From Eulemur rufifrons (taxonomy: Eukaryota; Chordata; Mammalia; Primates; Lemuridae), in NCBI RefSeq assembly GCF_041146395.1, contig NC_091012.1, positions 15,056,193-15,120,192 on the forward strand: DNA of 64,000 nt. Direction: 5' to 3'. The notes under the pieces were generated by a model, which was not told the origin of the DNA, searched no databases, and was given only the letters and a program-made list of their open reading frames with translations. Of the stretch, positions 55,945 to 64,000 are shown piece after piece (position 1 is the first letter of the stretch; the number at the start of each line of letters is the position of its first letter). The position numbers were made by a program, and so were the translations under genes.

Positions 55945-56100
55945 TCGTGCACAGTGAGCAGGCAGGCTAAGGCGTCAATGGCTGAGAAGTCCATGGATTC
56001 TGCTGTAGCTTCCTGGACAATGTAACGGAGCTTTCTTAACCCCGCTAGACCGAGCCTTCATTGCCTGGGACTACAGCCTGTCCCCTCTACTCTTCAGCGT
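55945..56100 (+). repeat. Partial upstream unit of the GC-rich tandem array
   Basis: The text GATTCTGCTGTAGCTTCCTG...GCCTTCATTGCCTGGGACTAC...CTGTCCCCTCTACTCTTCAG corresponds to the end of unit B at 60155-60262. The array therefore begins with the tail of a truncated fourth unit. Confidence 0.65.
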
Positions 56101-57187
56101 AGGAGGAAAGGCACAGCCAGTCAAGTCTCACGTACAGCAACAATGAGCAGAGAGTGGCGACTAGGTAAGACCAGATAGTCAAGCAGGGCACAAGGAAGGA
56201 AGGGGACTTAAAAGACCACGAACGGCCCACTCCAAGACAGACCTTGGGGAGAAGGCACCCTTGCCAGGGGCCCAGAGGGCCCCAGGAGAGCTCGGGGAAA
56301 GCAGAGCCTACCTAGGACCACAGGCACAGGCCCGTGTCTGCAGGCCTGGGCAAGACTAGGCATTCTTGACCGAAGAGAAAACGCTTATCCACCAGTGCAC
56401 TCAGCCCCCGAACCTCAGCCAAGGGGAACAGGGCCACCACCACCCTACAGCCACACATAACCCTGTCCCTCCTCCTGCTCTCCCACCCCCTGAGGGAAAA
56501 CAAGGGTGGGCAATGGCCCCTGCCAGCCATTGCCCACCCCTGCGCAAACCTCCCCAGGAACAAGGCAAGAATAGATCTCCCTGCAAGAAAGGAACAAACG
56601 CAGAGCGGACGCCAAGAGAACAGCCTCTTCCTCAGAAGGCAATGCCAGGCAAGGTGTGCTGCTGCTCAGCCCATAGGAATCATGGGCAACGACCGATGGG
56701 GCACTGACACCAAGACTTGACTGACTTGCTGGCAAAACAAATGTCTGGGAGGATGGGCACGGGCCTCAGGCCTACCCATTCATTAAGAAGTCACGGTGGA
56801 GAAGGAAAGCCTCACGCAGTGGATGCCCCCAATGCTGACCTTGATGGAGTGGGAATGTTTTCTGGCGCACACGGTTCATGCAGATGAAGAAGGCTCCAGG
56901 CCCTCGGAAACCATGGAGGAAGTGATAAGATGTGGGGGCATGGTGTTGGGGTACAAGCTGGCAGGAGAAAGCACTGCCAACCGTCACGGGGATGCCACCT
57001 TGGATGGCTGAGCTAGCCAGAAAAGCCCCTGTGGAGGGCAGATGTTCTCCCTCCATAGTCTCTGCTTCTCTTCCCTCCGGCCTCCAGCGGAGAAGGCAGG
57101 CGTGAGCCTAGGTAGGGCATGAGGCCCAAGGGAGGCAGAATCTCCTTCCTGGCCTTCCCTGCACACCTCTCTGGCCTCCAGAGTTCC

Positions 57188-57290
57188 TGGTGAGGTGGTG
57201 GTGGTAGTCGTCAGCTTGGCTGTTATCCTCTTCGTGTTGGAATACCGGCTCACTTCCTGGTGGGGAGGACGTTCCTCCTCTTGCCGGTCT
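57188..57290 (+). other. Exon-like segment encoding a hydrophobic stretch (unit A)
   Basis: After CTCTCTGGCCTCCAG the plus frame reads a hydrophobic run (EVVVVVVSLAVILFVLEY) then a basic tail (GGRSSSCRSQVAP). The equivalent in unit B (59638-59750) keeps the same frame without indels (EVLVVVIGLAVVCFAW, RGRSYSCQCQVAP), and unit C repeats unit A at 61352. One membrane helix followed by a basic tail is possible. The minus strand is also open, so coding status is undecided. Confidence 0.3.
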
Positions 57291-57699
57291 CAGGTGGCAC
57301 CCCCGCCCTTGACCAGGAGGAACCACACCATCCTACCCCCATGCAGGAACCCCACGGTAAACGAATGGCACCGGGCCCCTAGCCCCAGCGGAACTGCACC
57401 AAGGGGCTCACGGCGAGGTGACTTAAAGGAGCCCCGAGGCAAACGGCGAACACCACAGACCAGTTACTCCCACTTGCGAACACACATACATATAATCTCC
57501 CTCTCTCTCTTTATCTCTCTCTGTCCCTCTCTCTCTCAGAAGCCACAGGTACTCAGGCAGGTCCTGTCAGGGCCAGGCTCTGCGGCCGAGGAAGGTGGAC
57601 CCCTGAGTAGAGAGGGACACACGGGCATACGGATAGTGGAGCCCTGGGACTCACGGGCGTGAAGACCCTGGACTCTCGGGGAGACTCACATACACAGCC

Positions 57700-58400
57700 A
57701 GCAGGCGGCTGTGAGGTGGCGATGGGCGACAGGTCCAGGGATCCCCCTGCTGCTTCCTGCAGGCTGCGACGACGGAGACTTCTGCAGCCCGCTGAGCCCT
57801 CCTTCTTCTCCTTGGAACCGCGGACGATCCCCTGGCAGGCATCCTGGAGAGGACAGGCCAGAGCCTGACAAGGACGTGCCCGGCCTGGCCGCAGAGGGCT
57901 CCTGCCATAGAGACGCGTCCCCTAGGCAACGGCCACTGTCATAATGACAGCGACTTGCGCATGCGCGGTTGTAAGGCCGGCTCCCCTGGCCGGCCAAGGC
58001 TGTCAGAAGGCCAGGGCGGCTTTGGCCTCGCGATCCGGCCATGGCGACGGGGATGCCCACCTGCGGCGGCGGTGGAGGGCGAGATGGTGCTGCCTAGGGT
58101 GTCTGGAAGGGCGGCAGGAGGCTGTGAGGGGAAAAAGACCCGGAGCGGACAGGGACCACCATGCGTGGGGGGAGGGGCGAGGAGGGGGCACAGCCTCCCG
58201 GTCCTCTTTGTGCAGAGATCTGGTTGGGATCCCAGCTCCCAGTGGAGGGCCGGCCTCAGGGTGAGAGGCGAACATTGCCATCCCTCCTCCTGGGATCTGA
58301 GCTGGCATGAGACCCACTGGGGACAGGCGTGGCTGCCCACGGCGGCCGCGATGAACTCTGGTGAGCGGGGACCGGGCCTGTGGGGCACAAGTGGTTACCT
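57700..58400. promoter_or_regulatory. CpG-rich promoter-like core of unit A
   Basis: CpG density is far above the rest of the window. It holds TGCGCATGCGCG at 57957-57968, a perfect NRF1-type palindrome; GTCCCCTAGGCAAC at 57918-57931, an X-box-like site for RFX factors; and the perfect palindrome TGTCATAATGACA at 57938-57950 between them. ATG codons in good context lie to the right (GCCATGG at 58037). NRF1 plus X-box promoters are common at cilium and testis genes and often work in both directions; that application here is inference. Confidence 0.6.
58351..58360 (+). other. Candidate first coding exon end with splice donor
   Basis: GCGGCCGCG is followed by ATGAACTCTG and then GTGAGCGGGG. The ATG starts at 58351 and a consensus donor begins at 58361, so a first exon encoding M-N-S and one further base may end here, 390 bases downstream of the NRF1-type site. 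No matching next exon could be identified in the window. Confidence 0.35.
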
Positions 58401-58531
58401 GAGGCCCGAGGGAAGGCTCCAGGTAACAGTTCATCAACTTAGGTGTCCTGTGCCTCCAAGGGCCCCTGGGGCCACCAGGTACTGGCCCGGTCTTAATCGC
58501 CGTGGGCTCCTGCCTGCCCCCAGTGCTCTTC

Positions 58532-60266
58532 AGGGTAGGAGGTAAGGCGCAGCCAGGCAAGTCCAGGGGACAGCAAGTATGACCAGAGAGGGGTGCCTGG
58601 CTAAGACCTGACAGCCCAGAAGGACGCAGGAAGGGAGGCGGCGGTGTTTCCCGCTCAGGACCGGCCAGCTCCAAGACTGACCTTGGGGAGAAGGCACCCT
58701 TTCCAGGGGCCAATGTGACCCAAGAGAGCTCGGGGAAAGCAGAGCCTACCTAGGAACACATGCACAGGCCCGCTTCTGCAGGCCTGGGCAAGACTGGGCA
58801 TCCTTGACCGAAGAGAAAACGGTTACGCAGGCAGTGCACTCAGCCCCCCAACCTCAGCGAAGGGGAACAGGGCCACCACCAACCTGCAGCCACACAAAAC
58901 GCAGTCCCTCCTCCTCCTGCCCCACCCCCTCCGTGAAAAGAGTGGCGGGCAATAGCCCCTGCCAGCCATTGCCCACCCCTGCCGACACTTCCCCAGGAAC
59001 AAGCCAAGCACAGATCTCCCTGCAAGAAAGGAACGAAGGGAGAGCAGATGCAAAGTGAAACAGCCTCTTCCTCAGATGGCAAAGGCCAGGAAAGGTGTGC
59101 TGCCACTCAGCCCGTGGGAATCATGGGGAACGAACAATGGGGCACTGACACCAAGACTTGACTCCCTTGCTGACAGAACAAATGGCTGGGAGGAGGGGCA
59201 CGGACGTCAGGCCTCCCCAGTCACTAAGAAGGCACTGTGGAGAAGGAAAGCCTCACGCAGTGGATGCCCCCAATGCTGACCTTGATGGACTGGGAATGTT
59301 TTCTGGCGCACACAGTTCATGCAGATGAAGAAGGGTCCGGGCCCTCGGCAACCATGGAGGAAGAAAAAAGATATGGGGGCACGGTGTTGGGGTACAAGCT
59401 GGCACCCCGGCAGGAGAAAGCACTGCCAACCGCCACGGGGATGCCGCCTTGGATGGCTGAGCTAGCCAAAAAGGCCCCTGTGGAGGGACAGATGTTCTCC
59501 GTCCAGAGTCTCTGCTTCTGTGCCCTCTGGCCTCCATCGGAGAAGGTAGGCATGAGCCTAGGTGGGGCATGAGGCCAAAGGGAGGCAGAATCTCCTAATG
59601 GGCCTTCCCTGCACAGCTCTCCCTGGCATCCAGAATTCCTGTTGAAGTGCTGGTCGTCGTCATCGGCTTGGCTGTCGTCTGCTTCGCATGGGAAAGCTGG
59701 CTCACCTCCAGGCAGCGAGGACGTTCCTACTCTTGCCAGTGCCAGGTGGCGCCCCATCTCCGTGACGGAACCAGACCATCCAACTCCCTAGCAGGAACTC
59801 CACAGAAAACGAATGGCACTGGACTTTCTAGCCTGAGCAGAACTGCACCAAGGGGCTCAACACGAGGAAAGGTGACTTCAAGGAGCCCCGAGGCAAACCA
59901 GTGGCTCCCACCTGCCAACACATATACATATCACCTCTCTCTCTCTCTCTGTCTCTCTCCAAAGCCTAAGAAACTTAGGCAGTTCCTGAGAGGGCCAGGC
60001 TCTACGGTGGGCAAAGAGAAACCCGTGAGTACAAGGGGCACACAGCCATCGGGCAGTCCAACCTCCCGAGTAAGGGGCATGATGACTTTGGACTCTCGGG
60101 GAGACTCACACAAACAGCCAGCAGGTGGGTGTGAGGTGGCGATGGTGGACCGGTCCGTGGATGCTGCTGCTGCTTCCTGGATGCCGCCATGGAGCCACCT
60201 TCAGCCTGTGAGGCCCAGTCTTCATTGTCAGGGCCTGCAGACTGTCCCCTCTGCTCTTCAGGGTAG
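58532..60266 (+). repeat. GC-rich tandem unit B (~1.74 kb), diverged
   Basis: It starts GGTAGGAGGTAAGGCGCAGCC and contains the same blocks as unit A in the same order, with many substitutions and small indels. It lacks the CpG-rich promoter-like core. The (CT)n tract is at 59935-59960. Its last ~110 bases match the partial upstream unit at 55990-56100. Confidence 0.78.
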
Positions 60267-61704
60267 GAGGTAAGGCGCAGCCAGGCAAGTCCAGGGGACA
60301 GCAACTAGGACCAGAGAAGGGTGCCTGGCTAAGACCTGACAGCCCAGCAGGGTGCAAGGAGGGAGAGGGTGTTTTCCCAGCAGGACCGGCCCGCTCCAAG
60401 ACCGACCTTGGGGAGGAGGCACCCTTGCCAGGGGCCCAGAGGGCCCCAGGAGAGCTCGGGGAAAGCAGAGCCTACCTAGGACCACAGGCACAGGCCCGTG
60501 TCTGCAGGCCTGGGCAAGACTAGGCATTCTTGACCGAAGAGAAAACGCTTATCCACCAGTGCACTCAGCCCCCGAACCTCAGCCAAGGGGAACAGGGCCA
60601 CCACCACCCTACAGCCACACATAACCCTGTCCCTCCTCCTGCTCTCCCACCCCCTGAGGGAAAACAAGGGTGGGCAATGGCCCCTGCCAGCCATTGCCCA
60701 CCCCTGCGCAAACCTCCCCAGGAACAAGGCAAGAATAGATCTCCCTGCAAGAAAGGAACAAACGCAGAGCGGACGCCAAGAGAACAGCCTCTTCCTCAGA
60801 AGGCAATGCCAGGCAAGTTGTGCTGCTGCTCAGCCCATATGAATCATGGGCAACGACTGATGGGGCACTGACACCAAGACTTGACTGACTTGCTGGCAAA
60901 ACAAATGTCTGGGAGGATGGGCACGGGCCTCAGGCCTACCCATTCATTAAGAAGTCACGGTGGAGAAGGAAAGCCTCACGCAGTGGATGCCCCCAATGCT
61001 GACCTTGATGGAGTGGGAATGTTTTCTGGCGCACACGGTTCATGCAGATGAAGAAGGCTCCAGGCCCTCGGAAACCATGGAGGAAGTGATAAGATGTGGG
61101 GGCATGGTGTTGGGGTACAAGCTGGCAGGAGAAAGCACTGCCAACCGTCACGGGGATGCCACCTTGGATGGCTGAGCTAGCCAGAAAAGCCCCTGTGGAG
61201 GGCAGATGTTCTCCCTCCATAGTCTCTGCTTCTCTTCCCTCCGGCCTCCAGCGGAGAAGGCAGGCGTGAGCCTAGGTAGGGCATGAGGCCCAAGGGAGGC
61301 AGAATCTCCTTCCTGGCCTTCCCTGCACACCTCTCTGGCCTCCAGAGTTCCTGGTGAGGTGGTGGTGGTAGTCGTCAGCTTGGCTGTTATCCTCTTCGTG
61401 TTGGAATACCGGCTCACTTCCTGGTGGGGAGGACGTTCCTCCTCTTGCCGGTCTCAGGTGGCACCCCCGCCCTTGACCAGGAGGAACCACACCATCCTAC
61501 CCCCATGCAGGAACCCCACGGTAAACGAATGGCACCGGGCCCCTAGCCCCAGCGGAACTGCACCAAGGGGCTCACGGCGAGGTGACTTAAAGGAGCCCCG
61601 AGGCAAACGGCAAACACCACAGACCAGTTACTCCCACTTGCGAACACACATACATATAATCTCCCTCTCTCTCTCTAACTCTCTCTGTCCCTCTCTCTCT
61701 CAGA
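60267..61704 (+). repeat. GC-rich tandem unit C, truncated, near-identical to A
   Basis: The first ~150 bases resemble unit B (GGTAGGAGGTAAGGCGCAGCC, AGCCCAGCAGGGTGCAAGG). From about 60416 it matches unit A almost base for base at a constant offset of 4,164, with only scattered differences up to 61704, where it stops just after the (CT)n tract (61664-61702). What follows is unrelated. The mixture of B-like start and A-like body suggests gene conversion or unequal exchange. Confidence 0.82.
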
Positions 61705-62814
61705 AGGATAGCATCAGACCATCTAGAAAAAGTAAATTGTTAAAAGTTTCTCTAGCATCCAAAGGGGATTAACAACATGGGGTGAAGGCAAAATATAGAT
61801 AGTAGAAAGGTAACCAGGATGTGGTCATGGAAAAGGGGTTCTCTAGCTCACTGAGGCTTAATGTTAGTTTGCCATAATCTTGCATTTCTTGTGTCCACCA
61901 GATGAGGCTGCTGGGAATCCGCAGTCCTGGCTGTTATGAACAGCACCAGAACCGTCCCTGTCATAGGGAAACCATCTCTCCAGGATGCGATTTGTGAATT
62001 ATCATGTGTCATTGGGGGTGGGGACTGGAATAAGTGGACTAGAAAGCAGGGCTGGGAGGAGAAGAACAGGCATAAATAATGAAGTAAGAGGTAGGCAGTG
62101 GCTGAAAACCATGGCAGCATCAAATGGACAATAATCTGCAAGGAAGAGAGGAAGAACTGGGCAGGGGGATCTTCAAGGTAGTGGGAAGGAAGGACAGAGA
62201 AGGTAAACAGGTAGGGTAGAAAACAGAAGAAGTTGGACAAATATGGAGGCCAGACCAAAGGCCAGAAGATTGAGACGAAAGGGGAGGAAGGAGGGCTGGG
62301 TAATAAAAACATAAAGAACAGAATAAAGCAGATGCTAAGGTTGAGAAAGAGATGCAGAATGGAGCTTTCTTGCTATTTTTTCCAATATGAGCTCTAGTTA
62401 ATCACTTGTCCAAAGGAGTCAAAATGAGTAATGGGATATGCTCACACTTACTTCAGCATTTCTCTCACACCCAGCCCTCATGTCATACCATTACTGAACA
62501 CCCATTAGGACATGTACGTTTCCCTCCCTCAGGTCTGGTCAGTAGGACCCAACAGCCAGGAAAATGGTTACAGTTTCTAGGTTATGTTCTGTCAAGAAGC
62601 CAGTTACAAATGTAGAGAATGCAGTATGGTAAATAGCAGTGAGAAAAAATGGGACTATAATGTTAGTCTCTCTTCCTTGACTACCATGTAGCTTTGCCCC
62701 TCATGAGGCAAAGGTTGATCAAAGGCCTAGAAGAGAGTTAGGGGCTTGGTGCCTATGGGAATGGTTCTGAAGCAGCAATTGGAAAAATGGGTGAAAGCAG
62801 GTGGCCCATTTCTT
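61705..62814. other. Unassigned DNA downstream of the array
   Basis: No repeat family or supported gene. A 154-codon minus-strand open frame (62312-61848) is Phe/Leu/Ser/Pro-rich with no recognised domain and is most simply explained by the purine-rich plus strand here. Confidence 0.4.
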
Positions 62815-63010
62815 CAACTTACTACATTTTTCAGAGCCCTTCACATCATGTTATCATTTGTAAATATGCATGATTAGAGAAGAGATGTTGTATCAACTTT
62901 ACCAACAAAAACACTGAAGACCCAAGGAGGATCTATTATAGGCAAGGCAGTGGGTTACAAAGCAGGTAGGATTAAAACTTGGGTCAAAAGGAAGGAGCAG
63001 GTAGAAAGAA
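62815..63010 (-). mobile_element. Possible MIR remnant, antisense
   Basis: CAGAGCCCTTCACATCATG, AACACTGAAGACCCAAGG and GTAGGATTAAAACTTGGGT loosely follow the order of a MIR complement. Diverged, so the call is tentative. Confidence 0.4.
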
Positions 63011-64000
63011 GAGCAAAATGACACCAAGTGCTGACCAGAAGCATTTCCTCCTCCTATCCCTCCAGGCAAGATCCTGTAGGGGATTCTCCAGAGCAAAATT
63101 TTACTTTTTGTAGCTTAGTTCTTGGTCCCTGTTGTCTTAGGTTGATGCTTTACTTTGAATTGGAACAAAAAACATAAGGCCAAAGCTGGTAACATGAATG
63201 AGTGTGTAATGATTAGATTTGAACTTCTTGCTCACTACCTGAGATGCCTAACTTCATGTCAGAAGATGAAGGAGGCTATTGCATTCTCCTCCTTTCTTTT
63301 GTCTCATGTAGCAACCCTCTCTGCTTAACATTCCTGGTTTCCTTGATCACAACCCAAATCATAAGCCCCTTTTGTACCAAATTCTCTCCTGTATTATCAC
63401 TATAATATTCTGATTTTTCTCGCTTAACCTAACATCCTTCTCCTCCAATATGACACAGAACTTTCCGTTGTATTCTCTGGAAATCAAGCTACATGATTAG
63501 GAAACTTCTCTATTTTGTTAGACTTCTTTATTGACAGTTTCTTCCATCTACTGGATTTCCCTTGAAGACATTGCTGCCTTGTATCTCAAGTAAAGAGAAC
63601 TCATTCTCTCAAAATCTAAAGCACTAAGGAGGAAATGTGGTTTACAGACTTTCCTTCCTCCTTCTGATATCTTGAAGATCATTTTCCTCTCTTCCTGTTA
63701 AAATATATCTTGCTGCTTAGAAGCTCATGCTACCCACCACCGTTTCCCTGGTACTGCCACCTTCAGAGCTCCTGGATGATCTCCTGTGAAAACTTTCACA
63801 CTTGTCTCAAAGTTTTATTCTTGAATCCACCATCCTCAGTCACTTCAATATCCATTTAGATGGCATCATTCAATTCTCTTGGTTCACTGTGAATCCTACC
63901 CAAACACGATCTGTTGACTTTTGGATTTTTTTTATCTATGAGCTTGCTTTTGTTTATTTTCTTTTCTATGGATACACAGAATAAGGAGTTTACACAATTT
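63011..64000. other. Unassigned DNA to the end of the window
   Basis: No gene is supported. The text near 63825-63870 (CTCAGTCACTTCAATATCC) faintly resembles an old LINE endonuclease region (L2-like), but it is too short to call. Confidence 0.35.

Larger units (their letters stand above)
56101..58531 (+). repeat. GC-rich tandem unit A (~2.43 kb)
   Basis: It starts at a GTAGGAGGnAAGGC boundary after CTCTTCAG. Shared blocks in order: CCTTGGGGAGAAGGCACCC, AGAGCTCGGGGAAAGCAGAG, GAACAGGGCCACCACCA, TGCCAGCCATTGCCCACCCC, GATGCCCCCAATGCTGACC, TTCTGGCGCACAC, a valine-rich-coding block at 57188, a (CT)n tract at 57500-57540, and CTCGGGGAGACTCACA. It then continues into about 0.7 kb that B lacks, including the CpG-rich core (57700-58400). 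No known repeat family is recognised. The locus could be a low-copy tandem duplication of a gene piece; the product is unknown. Confidence 0.75.

Noticed and set aside
57651..58713. Many 70-236-codon ORFs on both strands of unit A
   Set aside because: Stop codons are rare in this GC-rich sequence, frames overlap on opposite strands, and no domain is recognisable. Not listed as CDS.
61848..62312. A 154-codon minus ORF rich in Phe, Leu, Ser and Pro
   Set aside because: Explained by the purine-rich plus strand; no family, no splice or promoter context.

Overview
This is a nuclear genomic window from a primate, most likely a strepsirrhine (lemur or related). The dimeric Alu copies (8221-8558, 32199-32523, 46854-47201, 52373-52684) carry the A-rich middle insertion typical of lemur/galago Alus, and the young LINE-1s have a G-rich 3' UTR and a 5' UTR beginning in a YY1-type motif. 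The species assignment is inferred from repeats only. No complete, clearly intact protein-coding gene is visible; the window is intergenic or intronic DNA dominated by nested retrotransposons.

Layout. 1-3246: an unidentified segment, a LINE-1 3' end and an old antisense LINE-1. 3247-4693: the broken last exon of a C2H2 zinc-finger gene, followed by a 3'-UTR-like stretch with decayed extra fingers. 8.2-17.8 kb: an Alu, a 5'-inverted LINE-1, old LINE-1s interrupted by a MER1-like fragment, a Tigger transposon, an MLT1 LTR and an Alu monomer. 17.9-21.8 kb: a solo-like LTR, then an endogenous retrovirus inserted in an old LINE-1 and itself carrying a nested LTR and a mariner-type MITE. 21.8-29.1 kb: a full-length LINE-1 with broken ORF1 and ORF2. 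30.05-31.25 kb: an antisense copy of only the LINE-1 5' UTR. 32-38 kb: Alus, a HAL1/old-LINE-1 ORF1-type element and unassigned DNA. 38.3-41.3 kb: a young 5'-inverted LINE-1 with target-site duplication and a 3' transduction. 41.3-42.0 kb: a processed TAF10 pseudogene. 42-56 kb: Alu monomers, MIRs, old LINE-1s and Alus.

55.9-61.7 kb differs from everything else: GC-rich, mostly free of interspersed repeats, and built from three tandem related units plus an upstream partial unit. Units A and C are nearly identical over about 1.29 kb at a 4,164-base offset, while unit B between them is more diverged. Unit A uniquely carries a CpG-rich core with an NRF1-type palindrome, an X-box-like element and, downstream, a short ATG exon-like segment ending in a splice-donor consensus. 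This is the best candidate for an uncharacterised locus here, but its product is unknown. 61.7-64 kb is mostly unassigned.

Nothing acts as a pathway. The biology visible is retrotransposition: LINE-1 copies, Alus and a pseudogene moved by LINE-1 machinery, and layered insertions that give relative ages. Boundaries of old repeats are approximate because they were recognised by eye, not by alignment.
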